A DNA stretch of 64,000 nucleotides from NCBI RefSeq assembly GCF_036884845.1, contig NZ_CP145732.1:5394001-5458000 (forward strand). The letters run 5' to 3'. Shown here piece after piece: positions 44,580 to 53,843 of the stretch (positions are counted from its first letter, which is position 1; the number at the start of each line of letters is the position of its first letter). The DNA comes from Pseudomonas sp. MAG733B (lineage in GTDB: Bacteria; Pseudomonadota; Gammaproteobacteria; Pseudomonadales; Pseudomonadaceae). A program made the position numbers and the translations under genes. The notes under the pieces were generated by a model. That model did not search any database. It was not told the origin of the DNA and was given only the letters and a program-made list of their open reading frames with translations.

Positions 44580-45860
44580 ATGAAAAAAGTAATGCTCAAA
44601 ACCACCATTAGCCTCGCCGTTGCCATGGCATCCACCCAGATCTTTGCAAGTGGCTTTGCCCTGAACGAACAAAGCATCAGCGGGATGGGTACTGGTTTTG
44701 CCGGGCGATCTTCTTCTGCCGACGACGCATCCACCATTGTTGGCAACCCTGCCGGCATGTCTCGCCTCAAACGCGAACAAGTAACCGGCGGTGTTGCATT
44801 CATCGACGCACACACCGACATCAGCGATGCCAGCTCTCGTCCGAACGGCGGCACCAATAAAGGTGACATGGTCCCTTTCATGGGCGTGCCGATGGGATAT
44901 TACGTCAAGCCACTCGATGACCAGTGGGCGGTCGGTTTCGGCGTATACGCACCGTTCGGTCTGGTAACAGACTATGAAAACGGCTTTGCCGGCCGTTACT
45001 TCGGCAGCAAGAGCGAAGTCAAGATCATCACCCTGCAGCCAACTGTCAGCTATGCCTTCAACGACAAGGTGTCGATCGGCTTCGGTCCGACCATTAACCG
45101 TATCGACGGCAAGCTCGAATCGAACGTATCCCTGAACCCGCTGGCATCGGACGGTGAAGTCAAGATCAAGGGTGACGACACTGCTCTGGGCTACAACATC
45201 GGTATCCTGGTTCAAGCCACCGACAGCACTCGTGTCGGCCTGACCTACCACTCGAAAGTGAAGTACAAGCTCGACGGTGATACCAAGGTCAACTACGGCT
45301 TGCTGGGTGCACTGGGTCAGAACCCGAACCAGAAGTTCGATGCCTCGCTGGACATCACCACGCCTGAGTCGGTTGATTTCTCGGTTACCCATCAGCTGGA
45401 TGACCAGTGGACCCTCTACGCAGGCAGCACCTGGACTCGCTGGAGCCGCCTGAAAGAAATCTCTGTTGAAAACGAAGGCGTTCCCGCCGCTCTGGCTGCA
45501 CGCGGCTTCGGCACCATCACCGAAGAACAGAACTGGCACGACACCTGGGCTCACGCCATTGGCGCTTCGTATCAGCTGAACAAGCAGTGGGTACTGCGTA
45601 CCGGTCTGTCCGTTGACCAGGCGCCAACCAACAACGAAAACCGCTCCCCGCGCATCCCGACTGGCGATCGCAAGATTTTCAGCCTGGGCGCCGGCTGGAG
45701 CCCGACCGACGACCTGACCATCGACGTGGCGTACTCGTACCTGCGTGAAGAGTCGGTCAAGGTCAACAACAGCAACGGTGCTCCCCGCAACCAGAGCTAC
45801 AGCGCCAAGTATGAAAACTGGGCGAACGGTTTCGGTATCGGTGCGACCTACCGCTTCTGA
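44580..45860 (+). CDS. fadL: FadL-type outer-membrane long-chain fatty acid transporter
   Basis: A 426-residue beta-barrel porin of the OMPP1/FadL/TodX family that brings hydrophobic compounds across the outer membrane. The signal peptide ends at ...STQIFASG and the mature N-terminus SGFALNEQSISGMGTGFAG is the FadL plug hatch. NPAGMSRL follows, with alternating strand patterns and a C-terminal Phe (ATYRF) for Bam recognition. A Shine-Dalgarno (AGGAG) lies about eight bases upstream, and a strong terminator follows. The substrate is probably fatty acids or another hydrophobe; several paralogues are usual in this genus. Confidence 0.92.
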   Translation: MKKVMLKTTISLAVAMASTQIFASGFALNEQSISGMGTGFAGRSSSADDASTIVGNPAGMSRLKREQVTGGVAFIDAHTDISDASSRPNGGTNKGDMVPFMGVPMGYYVKPLDDQWAVGFGVYAPFGLVTDYENGFAGRYFGSKSEVKIITLQPTVSYAFNDKVSIGFGPTINRIDGKLESNVSLNPLASDGEVKIKGDDTALGYNIGILVQATDSTRVGLTYHSKVKYKLDGDTKVNYGLLGALGQNPNQKFDASLDITTPESVDFSVTHQLDDQWTLYAGSTWTRWSRLKEISVENEGVPAALAARGFGTITEEQNWHDTWAHAIGASYQLNKQWVLRTGLSVDQAPTNNENRSPRIPTGDRKIFSLGAGWSPTDDLTIDVAYSYLREESVKVNNSNGAPRNQSYSAKYENWANGFGIGATYRF

Positions 45861-45898
45861 TGATTTACGGCGAGCCTGAACCACTCGCCACCTGAATC

Positions 45899-45937
45899 AA
45901 AAAAGCCCCGCTCTCTTTTACAGAGGCGGGGCTTTTT
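45899..45937. terminator. Terminator between fadL and the peroxidase gene
   Basis: AAAAAAGCCCCGC, a loop and GCGGGGCTTTTT form a hairpin with T runs on both strands. It serves convergent fadL and the glutathione-peroxidase-like gene. Confidence 0.92.
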
Positions 45938-45949
45938 CGTGGGCATCGA

Positions 45950-46519
45950 TCAGGGCACCGAGGCGAGCCGCGGCGAAGCCAGGGCTTTCTCGACGGCAGC
46001 GATGAAATCAGGATCATCAGGCTTGGTCAGGCTGGAGAAACTGGCAATCACCTTGCCCTGACGGTCGACCACGTACTTGTAGAAATTCCACTTCGGCGCA
46101 TTTTTTGACTGCTTGGCGAGGACCTTGAACAGATTCGTCGCATCGTCGCCGCGGACTTTTTGCGGCTCGGTCATGGTGAACGTCACGCCGTAGTTCACAT
46201 AGCAAACCTTGGCGGTCTCGGCACCGTCCTTGGACTCCTGCTTGAAGTCATTGGACGGCACGCCAATCACCTCGAGCCCCTGCGCCTTGTAACGCTGATT
46301 CAACGCTTCAAGGCTTTTGAACTGAGGGGCAAAGCCACAGAAGCTGGCGGTATTGACCACCACCAACGGCTTGCCGGCAAAGCTCTTGCACAAATCGATG
46401 GATTCATTGGCGCGCAACTTGGGCAAAGAACCTTGCAGCAGCGCCGGGCAATCCGCCGCTTGAGCCAATCCGGTAAACGCCACCAGTAACGCGGGAACTG
46501 CTAGCCAGCGCATCAGCAT
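45950..46519 (-). CDS. Periplasmic glutathione-peroxidase-like thiol peroxidase
   Basis: A 189-residue exported peroxidase of the GPX/BtuE family. The signal peptide is [22 protein letters not shown]. The catalytic tetrad is visible as Cys61 ([12 protein letters not shown]), Gln94 (NDFKQES) and Trp144-Asn145 (PKWNFYKY). In most bacteria these enzymes use thioredoxin or glutathione to reduce peroxides; the periplasmic version needs an unknown reductant. The ATG at 46519 has AAGGAA upstream. It is convergent with fadL and follows the MFS cassette in the same direction. Confidence 0.9.
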   Translation of the reverse strand: MLMRWLAVPALLVAFTGLAQAADCPALLQGSLPKLRANESIDLCKSFAGKPLVVVNTASFCGFAPQFKSLEALNQRYKAQGLEVIGVPSNDFKQESKDGAETAKVCYVNYGVTFTMTEPQKVRGDDATNLFKVLAKQSKNAPKWNFYKYVVDRQGKVIASFSSLTKPDDPDFIAAVEKALASPRLASVP

Positions 46520-46562
46520 ATCGGTGCTTCCTTGTGAGGAATCGTCAGGATTGGAACTTACT

Positions 46563-46685
46563 TTAGCAGGCCCCCATGCCCAACTGCATCAGGGCCAGCC
46601 CGCCCTGATGCCAGCCCCACCACGCGAGGGCCAACAGCAAGGCACAAACAGCCAGGATCGTGATACGCGGCCAGAGACTGTTCAT
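46563..46685 (-). CDS. 40-residue membrane micro-protein coupled to the MFS gene
   Basis: A 40-residue [25 protein letters not shown] followed by a Trp/Gly-rich stretch and LMQLGMGAC. It has one hydrophobic helix (about residues 8-24) and aromatic residues at its end. Its ATG overlaps the MFS stop by four bases (ATGA), so translation is coupled. It may be a transporter accessory or regulator, but no family is known to me. The Cys at the C-terminus is unusual. Confidence 0.6.
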   Translation of the reverse strand: MNSLWPRITILAVCALLLALAWWGWHQGGLALMQLGMGAC

Positions 46686-47890
46686 GTCGGACTCATTTGG
46701 CTTTGCAGACGTGCCACCGGCCGTTCCCGCACCGGCCAGTTCAATGCGGCGGCCATCAGGCTCAAGAGAATCGCTACCTGCCAGATCAAGTCGTAGCTCC
46801 CGGTCCGGTCATACACCACCCCACCCAACCAGCCGCCCAGGAACGAACCGAGCTGGTGAAACAGGAACACGATCCCTCCGAGCATGGACAGATTTCGCAC
46901 GCCGAACAAGGTCGCCACCGTGCCGTTGGTCAAAGGCACCGTCGACAGCCACAGGAAGCCCATGGCCATGCCGAACAGATACGCGGTGGTCGTGGTCACC
47001 GGCGCCCACAGGAACAGCCCGATTACCACCGCTCGCAGCAGATACAAACCAGTCAGCAAACGCGGCTTGGACATGCGCCCGCCCAGCCAGCCTGCGGTGT
47101 AGGTGCCGAAGATGTTGAACAAACCGATCAAAGCCAGCACCGTCGTGCCGACCGTCGCCGGAAGATGTTGATCCACCAGGTACGCCGGCAAATGCACGCC
47201 GATGAACACCACCTGGAAACCGCAGACAAAAAAGCCGAACGCCAGCAGCCAGAATCCCGAGTGGGAACAGGCTTCGCGCAGTGCTTCGGAAAGGGTTTGC
47301 TCATGACCGAGGACAGGCAATGGCTTGTCCTTGAGCATGCCCACCAGCGGCACGATCAGCGCCACCAACAGGCCCAGCACCAGCAGCGCCGCAGACCAGC
47401 CGAGCCAGCCGATCAACCCCAGCGTGCCGGGCAACATGGCGAATTGGCCGAACGAACCGGCGGCGCTGGCAATTCCCATGCCCATACTGCGTTTCTCCGG
47501 TGGGACTGCCCGGCCAACCACGCCGAGGATCACCGAGAATGAAGTGCCGGACAGGCCGATACCGATCAACAGACCGGCGCTCAAGGACAAGGTCGCCGCC
47601 GAGTCGGACAGGCCCATGAACACCAGGCCCAGGGCGTACAGGACGCCACCGACAAGTACCACTTTCGCCGCGCCGAAGCGGTCGGCCAACGCGCCGGTAA
47701 ACGGCTGGGCCAGGCCCCAGATCAGGTTTTGCAGGGCGATGGCGAACGCGAACACCTCGCGCCCCCAGCCGAATTCGGCGCTCATCGGCGCCAGAAACAG
47801 CCCGAAGCCGTGGCGAACTCCCAGAGACAACGCAAGAATCAGCGCACTCCCCAACAAAACCCAACCGCACGTACGCCACATCGATGTCAT
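46682..47890 (-). CDS. MFS efflux/uptake transporter
   Basis: A 402-residue 12-TM major-facilitator protein. The N-terminal half shows GWGREVFAFAIALQNLIWGLAQPFTGALADRFGAAKV, with the MFS loop 2-3 motif (GALADRFG), and the second half has WLGGRMSKPRLL. The ATG at 47890 is chosen because GGAG lies seven bases upstream. It is preceded on the same strand by a marR regulator gene and a palindromic operator 16 bases before its start, and is followed by an overlapping 40-residue ORF. The substrate is unknown, possibly a drug or aromatic acid typical of MarR-controlled exporters. Confidence 0.92.
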   Translation of the reverse strand: MTSMWRTCGWVLLGSALILALSLGVRHGFGLFLAPMSAEFGWGREVFAFAIALQNLIWGLAQPFTGALADRFGAAKVVLVGGVLYALGLVFMGLSDSAATLSLSAGLLIGIGLSGTSFSVILGVVGRAVPPEKRSMGMGIASAAGSFGQFAMLPGTLGLIGWLGWSAALLVLGLLVALIVPLVGMLKDKPLPVLGHEQTLSEALREACSHSGFWLLAFGFFVCGFQVVFIGVHLPAYLVDQHLPATVGTTVLALIGLFNIFGTYTAGWLGGRMSKPRLLTGLYLLRAVVIGLFLWAPVTTTTAYLFGMAMGFLWLSTVPLTNGTVATLFGVRNLSMLGGIVFLFHQLGSFLGGWLGGVVYDRTGSYDLIWQVAILLSLMAAALNWPVRERPVARLQSQMSPT

Positions 47891-47905
47891 TCTTGTTCTC
47901 CGGGC

Positions 47906-47921
47906 GCGGGTATATACCCGC
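47906..47921 (-). promoter_or_regulatory. Palindromic operator before the MFS gene
   Basis: GCGGGTATATACCCGC is a perfect 16-bp palindrome between marR and the MFS start. A near-identical copy (GCGTGTATATACCCGC) lies ahead of marR at 48351-48366. Duplicate sites of this kind next to a MarR gene are the usual binding sites of the repressor. Confidence 0.7.
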
Positions 47922-47942
47922 TTAAGATCGAACAAACCGGCA

Positions 47943-48347
47943 TCAAGCCAGTTCGTCCAGCAACTTCAATAATGTTTCGCGCTTTTCGGCGCCCAAGCGA
48001 TCGATCAATCGCTGTTGCGCCGCCTCCCAGGCCGGCAATGCCGCCTTCAACCGTTCAGCGCCGGCGTCGGTCAGCTTCACGATGCGATTGCGCATGTCCT
48101 CGCCTTCGATCAGCGTCACCAACCCTTCGCCCTCCAGCACCCGCAGATTGCGCCCGAGCGTGCTGCGATCCAGGCCCATGGCCTCGGCCAGGGTGGAAAT
48201 GCTCGGCTGATCCAGACGCTGCAGATTGCACAGCAAAGAATACTGCGCAACGTTGATCCCGAAGCCATCGAGAGCGCCGTCGTAATGCCTGCTGACGCCA
48301 CGGGCGGCGCGACGCAGGTTGATGCATAAACATTGGGAGTCGAGCAT
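47943..48347 (-). CDS. MarR-family regulator of the MFS cassette
   Basis: A 134-residue winged-helix repressor: dimerisation helices at both ends, HTH and wing at about 35-90 (VAQYSLLCNLQRLDQPSISTLAEAMGLDRSTLGRNLRVLEGEGLVTLIEGEDMRNRIVKLT). MarR proteins release their operator when bound by phenolic or drug-like ligands. Its own start lies three bases from one copy of the GCG.GTATATACCCGC palindrome, indicating autorepression, and the MFS gene follows with a second copy. Note that C6 and C8 lie in the N-terminal MLDSQCLCINL. Confidence 0.9.
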   Translation of the reverse strand: MLDSQCLCINLRRAARGVSRHYDGALDGFGINVAQYSLLCNLQRLDQPSISTLAEAMGLDRSTLGRNLRVLEGEGLVTLIEGEDMRNRIVKLTDAGAERLKAALPAWEAAQQRLIDRLGAEKRETLLKLLDELA

Positions 48348-48350
48348 GGT

Positions 48351-48366
48351 GCGTGTATATACCCGC
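48351..48366 (-). promoter_or_regulatory. Second operator copy at the marR start
   Basis: GCGTGTATATACCCGC differs by one base from the perfect palindrome at 47906-47921. It overlaps the expected Shine-Dalgarno or transcript-start region of the marR gene, so binding would block its expression. Confidence 0.65.
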
Positions 48367-48401
48367 GGTTGTGTTAAATCAAGTTACATGATGTGGGAAG
48401 T

Positions 48402-49133
48402 TCAGAAAATCGCCAAGCCCACCAGCACCGCAACTTCCAGCAATTCCAGCAATGCACCGGCGGTGTCACCCGTTGTTCCGCCCAAGCGTCGCAGCATCAC
48501 CTGCCGCAGCCAGACAAACATCCCCGCCGCCAACAGCAGCGCCAGAACACCGCTGACGCCTGCAATCGACACACAAGCCAAGGCACTGACCGCCAGCACC
48601 TGCCTGCCCGCCGAACGCGGAAGATGGTCGGCCAGTGCCTGACCCAAACCGCCTGCGCGCACATAAGGCGTGGTCAGGAACAAGCCCAGCAACGCACTGC
48701 GACCGATCAAGGGCACGATGATCAGGACCAGCGCATGCTGTTGCTCGATCAACGCAACCAGTGCGGCGAATTTGAGCAGCAACACCAGCGCCAGCGTGAC
48801 CACCGCGATCGGGCCGCTGCGCGGATCTTTCATGATCGTCAGCGTGCGTTCGCGATCACCGAAACCGCCGAGCCATGCATCGGCGCTGTCGGCCAGTCCG
48901 TCCAGATGCAGTGCGCCGCTGAGTAACACCCAAACCGTCAGCAACAATGCGGTATGCAGCAACAGCGGTGTGCCCGCCAACAGCCAGTTCGACACCCACA
49001 AAATCCCGCCGAACAACAACCCCACCAGCGGATAAAACAGCAACGACCGCCCCAGTTCCTGCGGCGCCGGCATGCCCGGCAGACGAATCGGCAGGCTGCT
49101 CAGAAATTGCAGGGCGATCCAGAACGGCAACAT
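48402..49133 (-). CDS. cobS: Cobalamin synthase CobS (adenosylcobinamide-GDP ribazoletransferase)
   Basis: CobS joins adenosylcobinamide-GDP to alpha-ribazole (or its phosphate) to form adenosylcobalamin, in the inner membrane. The 243-residue protein has about six TM segments, and the characteristic HLDGLADSADAWLGG (about residues 80-95) is the metal and substrate site. It is the last gene of the cob operon, two bases after cobC. Confidence 0.93.
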   Translation of the reverse strand: MLPFWIALQFLSSLPIRLPGMPAPQELGRSLLFYPLVGLLFGGILWVSNWLLAGTPLLLHTALLLTVWVLLSGALHLDGLADSADAWLGGFGDRERTLTIMKDPRSGPIAVVTLALVLLLKFAALVALIEQQHALVLIIVPLIGRSALLGLFLTTPYVRAGGLGQALADHLPRSAGRQVLAVSALACVSIAGVSGVLALLLAAGMFVWLRQVMLRRLGGTTGDTAGALLELLEVAVLVGLAIF

Positions 49134-49135
49134 GA

Positions 49136-49711
49136 TCAGCGCACTTCCCTTAACGAAGCATCGGACTCGACCGCCAGCGAGAACAGCGCACCATGGCCGA
49201 CCTCGACGTTGAGCAACTGCTCACGGGGCAAGCCTCGCGCCTGGGCCAGCAACAAGCGCATGACGCCGCCATGGCTGATCAGCAACACGCGTTCGCCAGC
49301 GTATGCCGCGCGCAATCGCGCCACAGCCGATAACACCCGCAGCGAAAAGTCCGTAACCGGCTCACCTTCAGGCGGCGTAAACGAATAAGGATCAGCCCAG
49401 AACAGACCCAAGGCTTCGGCGTCGGTTTTCATCAGTTCGGCAGCACTCTGCCCTTCCCAGGCTCCGAAGTGCAGCTCTTGCAGGTCTTTCTCCAATTGCA
49501 CCGGCACAGCCAGCCGGGCACCGAGTTCCTCGGCGAACCGCGCGCATCGTTGCAACGGTGAGCTGACCAAGCGATCCCAAGGCCCCTGCTCAATCACCGC
49601 CTCGCGCATCTGCTGCCAGCCCTTGTCGGTCAGCGCATCATCGAGACTGCCGCGCAAGCCGCCGCCGAGTTCGGTTTCACCATGGCGCAGCAGGTCCAGG
49701 CGCAAGGTCAT
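49136..49711 (-). CDS. cobC: Alpha-ribazole phosphatase CobC
   Basis: A 191-residue histidine phosphatase that removes the phosphate from alpha-ribazole-5'-phosphate. The phosphoglycerate-mutase-like active site is LLRHGETE (His10), with the second histidine in [12 protein letters not shown] and the acidic [10 protein letters not shown]. Its start overlaps the stop of cobT by four bases and it precedes cobS. Members of this superfamily are promiscuous, but the context decides the role. Confidence 0.9.
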   Translation of the reverse strand: MTLRLDLLRHGETELGGGLRGSLDDALTDKGWQQMREAVIEQGPWDRLVSSPLQRCARFAEELGARLAVPVQLEKDLQELHFGAWEGQSAAELMKTDAEALGLFWADPYSFTPPEGEPVTDFSLRVLSAVARLRAAYAGERVLLISHGGVMRLLLAQARGLPREQLLNVEVGHGALFSLAVESDASLREVR

Positions 49712-50763
49712 GCCGGACGATCCGCGACCGCCGCTTCGGCGAAGGTCGCCATCTGCCCGTGCAGATCACAGGCCAGACGCAGCAACGGCACCGCCAATGC
49801 CGCACCACTGCCCTCGCCCAGACGCAAACCGAGGTCGAGCAATGGTTCGGCGTTCAAGGTTTCCAGAACATGCCGATGCCCCGGCTCGGCACCACGATGA
49901 CCGAACAACAGCCATTGCCGGCATTCAGGATTGAGGCGCACCGCCACCACCGCCGCGACGCTGCAGATGAAACCGTCCACCAGCACCGCGACGCCTTCCT
50001 GGGCACAGGCCAGATACGCGCCGACCAACGCCGCAATTTCGAAGCCGCCGAGATTGAACAATGTTTGCAGCGCATCACCACGCTGAGCGCCGTGCAAGGC
50101 CAATGCTCGCTCGATCACTTCGCCTTTGTGGCTGACACCTGCCGCATTCAAACCGGTGCCCGGTCCAGTCAGGTGTACCACCGGACAATCGAGCAAAGCA
50201 CAGGCCAGCGCACTGGCGGCCGTGGTGTTGCCAATACCCATTTCGCCGCCAATGAACAACTGCGCACCGGCCGCTTTCGCCCGCAGCACGCTGTCGCGAC
50301 CGGCCTGCAACGCACGCTCACCTTGAGCCACAGTCATCGCCGGGCCTTGCACAAAATTCGTCGTGCCCGGACCAACGTTCAAGTGACGCACTCCCGGCAG
50401 GTTCAACGACGGAGTGACTGTGCCGAGGTCGACCACTTCAAGGGAAGCCCCCAACTGCCGCGCCAGTACGCTGATCGCCGCGCCGCCGTTGACGAAGTTG
50501 TGCAGCATTTGCCCGGTGACTTCCTGGGGAAATGCCGAAACCCCTTCAGCGACCACACCATGGTCACCGGCAAAAATCGCGATCCACAGCTGCTCCAGGC
50601 TCGGCTTGACCTGCCCTTGCAACCCCGCCAATTGCACCGCCACCGACTCAAGCTGCCCCAGAGAACCGGCCGGCTTGGTCAATTGCTGTTGACGCGCTTG
50701 CGCCTGCTCGACGGCCTGGGCATCGATCGGTTGGCACGGGTTCAGCCACCAGGATTGGGTCAT
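49708..50763 (-). CDS. cobT: Nicotinate-nucleotide-dimethylbenzimidazole phosphoribosyltransferase CobT
   Basis: CobT activates DMB with nicotinate mononucleotide to form alpha-ribazole-5'-phosphate. The 351-residue protein shows the family signatures [21 protein letters not shown] ([21 protein letters not shown]) and [19 protein letters not shown]. The ATG at 50763 is decided by AAGGAA upstream and the family start MTQSWW; the longer frame is the cobU overlap. It overlaps cobU by four bases upstream and cobC by four bases downstream. The DMB is supplied by BluB. Confidence 0.95.
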   Translation of the reverse strand: MTQSWWLNPCQPIDAQAVEQAQARQQQLTKPAGSLGQLESVAVQLAGLQGQVKPSLEQLWIAIFAGDHGVVAEGVSAFPQEVTGQMLHNFVNGGAAISVLARQLGASLEVVDLGTVTPSLNLPGVRHLNVGPGTTNFVQGPAMTVAQGERALQAGRDSVLRAKAAGAQLFIGGEMGIGNTTAASALACALLDCPVVHLTGPGTGLNAAGVSHKGEVIERALALHGAQRGDALQTLFNLGGFEIAALVGAYLACAQEGVAVLVDGFICSVAAVVAVRLNPECRQWLLFGHRGAEPGHRHVLETLNAEPLLDLGLRLGEGSGAALAVPLLRLACDLHGQMATFAEAAVADRPA

Positions 50764-51281
50764 AACGCAGTTCCTTTGAGAGTCAGGGGCAGGCCGGCGA
50801 CGGTCAGGACGACTCGCTGACAGCGCTCGGCCAGGGCTTGATGCAGCCAACCGGCTTCATCGACATAGCGGCGAGTCAATTCGCCCAGCGGCACGACACC
50901 CATTCCGGTTTCGTTGCTGACAAAAATGATTTCACCCGGCAGCGACGCCAGGCACTCCAGCAAAGCATCGCGCTCGGCGCTCAGGCGTTCGGCATCGTCG
51001 AGCATCAGCAGATTGGTCAGCCACAGGGTCAGGCAATCCACCAACAGGCAATGATCGGCGCGGGCGTTTTCACGCAGGACGCGGGCGAGTTCGAGCGGTT
51101 CTTCGATCAGCGCCCATTCGGCGGGGCGACGGGCGCGGTGATGGGCGACCCGATCGTTCATTTCGCCGTCCAGCGGCTGGCTGGTGGCGATGTAGGTCAC
51201 CGACAATTGACTGTCAGTCGCGAGTTTTTCGGCCAGGCGACTTTTGCCGGAGCGGGCGCCGCCGAGGATCAGTTGCAGCAT
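50760..51281 (-). CDS. cobU: Adenosylcobinamide kinase/guanylyltransferase CobU (CobP)
   Basis: A 173-residue bifunctional enzyme that phosphorylates adenosylcobinamide and then transfers GMP to it. The P-loop is [18 protein letters not shown] at residues 4-20 (Walker A), and [24 protein letters not shown] is the characteristic C-terminal block. Its stop overlaps cobT's start by four bases. It is separated from the upstream cobQ by 121 bp that hold a REPIN. Confidence 0.94.
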   Translation of the reverse strand: MLQLILGGARSGKSRLAEKLATDSQLSVTYIATSQPLDGEMNDRVAHHRARRPAEWALIEEPLELARVLRENARADHCLLVDCLTLWLTNLLMLDDAERLSAERDALLECLASLPGEIIFVSNETGMGVVPLGELTRRYVDEAGWLHQALAERCQRVVLTVAGLPLTLKGTAL

Positions 51282-51320
51282 GGTTTATTCCTTAAAATGT
51301 GCAGTGAGGCGACTGCCGTC

Positions 51321-51384
51321 TTCGCAAGCAAACCCGCTCCCACATTCGACCGCGTTCCAATGTGGGAGCGGGCTTGCTCGCGAA
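51321..51384. repeat. REPIN inside the cob operon
   Basis: TTCGCAAGCAAACCCGCTCCCACA and TGTGGGAGCGGGCTTGCTCGCGAA are near-perfect inverted arms around a 16-bp spacer. The hairpin lies in the only sizeable gap within the operon (cobQ stop to cobU start). Confidence 0.88.
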
Positions 51385-51402
51385 GGGGCCAGCACAATCA
51401 CC

Positions 51403-52854
51403 TCAAATCCCACAGAGCTCCCGCAACAGCCCGGTATCCAGATGCTTCTCCACCAGATCCGCCAGCCGCTCGATATCGCGCTCGCGCAACCCGTGGTAAT
51501 CCACATCCTGCACCGCCTGCAAACCAGCCCAGCGCAGCAGTGCACTGCACGCCGCCGGGGACTCGAACAGGCCATGCAGATAGGTGCCGAAAATCTGTCC
51601 GTCGACGCTCTGCGCGCCATCGCTACGACCGTCATCCAGTTGCACGGCAGCGTGTTCCAGCGCCGGGCCGGTGGTCACGCCGGCATGGATTTCATAGCCG
51701 CTGACTTCGGCATCTTCAAGCGCCAGACGCCCGCGCACATTGCGCAGTTGCTTATCCTGTTCGAGCTGCGTTTCGAACGCCAGCAATCCAAGCCCCGCAC
51801 TGGAACCCGGCGCGCCTTCAAGGCCCAATGGATCGTGGACTTGTTCGCCGAGCATCTGCAGGCCGCCACAAATACCCAAGACTTTTCCGCCGTAGCGCAA
51901 ATGCCGGGAAATCGCCGTTTCCCAGCCATTGGCGCGCAGGTACGCAAGGTCGCTGCGCACGCTTTTCGAGCCGGGGAGAATGATCAGGTCGGCCGGTGGA
52001 ATCGCCTGGCCGGGGCCGACGAATTGCAGGTCGACCTGTGGGTGCAGGCGCAGCGGGTCGAAATCGGTGTGGTTGCTGATGCGCGGCAGCACCGGCACCA
52101 CAACTTTCAGGACCTGCTCGGCCTTGTCGGTCTGGCGCTGATCGATGCCGTCCTCGGCCTCCAGATGCAGGTCCATCACGTAGGGCAGCACCCCGATCAC
52201 CGGTTTGCCGGTGCGCTCTTCAAGCCAGTCGAGACCGGGTTGCAGCAAGGCGATGTCGCCGCGAAAACGGTTGATGATGAAGCCTTTGACCCGCGCCTGC
52301 TCGCTCGGCGACAGCAGCTCCAGCGTGCCCACCAGATGCGCGAAAACCCCGCCACGATTGATGTCGGCGATCAGCACCACCGGGCAATCCACCGCTTCGG
52401 CAAACCCCATGTTGGCGATGTCGCCGGCACGCAGATTGATCTCGGCCGGCGAGCCCGCACCTTCGACCATCACCACCGGATACGCCGCGCTCAAGCGTTC
52501 GTGGGAGGCCAGCACCGCTTGCATGGCGATGGCTTTGTAGTCGTGATAAGCCACGGCGTTCATCGTCGTGACCGCACGACCGTGGATAATTACTTGAGCA
52601 CCGGTGTCGCTGTTGGGTTTGAGCAGCACCGGGTTCATGTCGGTGTGCGGTTCGAGATACGCGGCCTGGGCCTGCACCGCTTGCGCGCGACCGATCTCGC
52701 CACCATCGGCAGTCACGGCGCTGTTGAGCGCCATGTTCTGCGGTTTGAACGGCACCACGCTCACACCCTGACGCGTGACCCATCGGCACAGTGCCGTGAC
52801 CAGTGTGCTTTTACCGGCATCGGACGTGGTGCCTTGCACCATCAGCGTGGTCAT
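51403..52854 (-). CDS. cobQ: Cobyric acid synthase CobQ
   Basis: CobQ amidates positions b, d, e and g of adenosylcobyrinate a,c-diamide using glutamine. The 483-residue protein has the DethioBiotin-synthetase-like N-domain ([19 protein letters not shown], Walker A), with the conserved [11 protein letters not shown] and [13 protein letters not shown] class I glutaminase follows with its nucleophile in GICGGLQML. Its start overlaps the stop of the decarboxylase gene by four bases. Confidence 0.95.
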   Translation of the reverse strand: MTTLMVQGTTSDAGKSTLVTALCRWVTRQGVSVVPFKPQNMALNSAVTADGGEIGRAQAVQAQAAYLEPHTDMNPVLLKPNSDTGAQVIIHGRAVTTMNAVAYHDYKAIAMQAVLASHERLSAAYPVVMVEGAGSPAEINLRAGDIANMGFAEAVDCPVVLIADINRGGVFAHLVGTLELLSPSEQARVKGFIINRFRGDIALLQPGLDWLEERTGKPVIGVLPYVMDLHLEAEDGIDQRQTDKAEQVLKVVVPVLPRISNHTDFDPLRLHPQVDLQFVGPGQAIPPADLIILPGSKSVRSDLAYLRANGWETAISRHLRYGGKVLGICGGLQMLGEQVHDPLGLEGAPGSSAGLGLLAFETQLEQDKQLRNVRGRLALEDAEVSGYEIHAGVTTGPALEHAAVQLDDGRSDGAQSVDGQIFGTYLHGLFESPAACSALLRWAGLQAVQDVDYHGLRERDIERLADLVEKHLDTGLLRELCGI

Positions 52855-53843
52855 CGGCTGTCCTTGGCAAAGGCTTCGAAGGCTGCGGAGAGACGCATCC
52901 AGTCCGCTTCCTCGCCCGGCAGGCCAAAGCGCAGGCTGCTGTTGTGCGCGAACAAGCGCAGCAGAATGCCGCGCCGGGCCATGAACTCATGCAATTCTTC
53001 GGCGCGCTCGGTGATCAGCCATTGGAACAGCGCACAGCCGCCCTGTGGCTGGAAACCGTGCAGCGCCAGCAATGACGCGAGACGCTCGCTGGCCTCGTCG
53101 GCGCGAACCCGCTGCCGCATATGCCCTTCGGTATCGCGCAGGCACGCCTGCCCCAACACACGGGTCGGCCCGCTGACCGCCCACGGTCCCACCTGCTCGG
53201 CGAGCAGTTTGAGCAACTTGCGCTCGGCCAGCACGAATCCCAAACGTACACCGGCCAGACCGAAAAACTTGCCGAACGAACGCAGCACGATCAAACCGAC
53301 CTGATGGGCAAACGGCGCCACACTCAGGTGCGGCGTGTTGTCCATGAACGCTTCGTCCACCACCAGCCAGCCACCGCGTTGCGCCAGACGCGCATGCCAG
53401 TCCAGCAACCGGGCGGGCGTCAGGCTCAGGCCCGTGGGATTGTTCGGATTGACCACTACCAACACGTCGAGGCTGTCGACAAAAAAGTCGACTTCCTGCT
53501 CCAGCACTTCACGCACGATGTAACCGTTGCGGCGCCAGGCTTCGGCATGTTCGGCGTAACACGGCGACAGCACGCCGACTTTGCCGGCCCGGCGCAAACG
53601 CGGCAGCAACTGGATGGCCATCTGCGAACCGGCCACCGGCAATGCCTGCAAGGTGCCGTAGTAATCACAGGCAGCCTGCTCCAGGCCATCATCGGTTTCC
53701 GGCAGCCGTGCCCAGGCCCGCAGCGGGATATCCGGAACCGGAAACGGCCAGGGCGCGAGGCCGCTGGACAGGTCGAGCCAATCGGCGTCCTCGATGCCGT
53801 ATTCGAGCGCCGCCTTGCGCAACCGTCCACCGTGTTCAAGCAT
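52851..53843 (-). CDS. cobD: L-threonine-O-3-phosphate decarboxylase (CobD/CobC, PLP)
   Basis: A 330-residue fold-type I PLP enzyme that makes (R)-1-aminopropan-2-ol phosphate, the linker of the nucleotide loop. The PLP lysine lies in [18 protein letters not shown]; other conserved blocks are [12 protein letters not shown] and EAFMDNTP. In Salmonella this gene is cobD; in the Pseudomonas denitrificans nomenclature the equivalent is cobC, so symbols differ between databases. It overlaps both neighbours (eight bases with CbiB-type, four with cobQ). Confidence 0.9.
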   Translation of the reverse strand: MLEHGGRLRKAALEYGIEDADWLDLSSGLAPWPFPVPDIPLRAWARLPETDDGLEQAACDYYGTLQALPVAGSQMAIQLLPRLRRAGKVGVLSPCYAEHAEAWRRNGYIVREVLEQEVDFFVDSLDVLVVVNPNNPTGLSLTPARLLDWHARLAQRGGWLVVDEAFMDNTPHLSVAPFAHQVGLIVLRSFGKFFGLAGVRLGFVLAERKLLKLLAEQVGPWAVSGPTRVLGQACLRDTEGHMRQRVRADEASERLASLLALHGFQPQGGCALFQWLITERAEELHEFMARRGILLRLFAHNSSLRFGLPGEEADWMRLSAAFEAFAKDSR

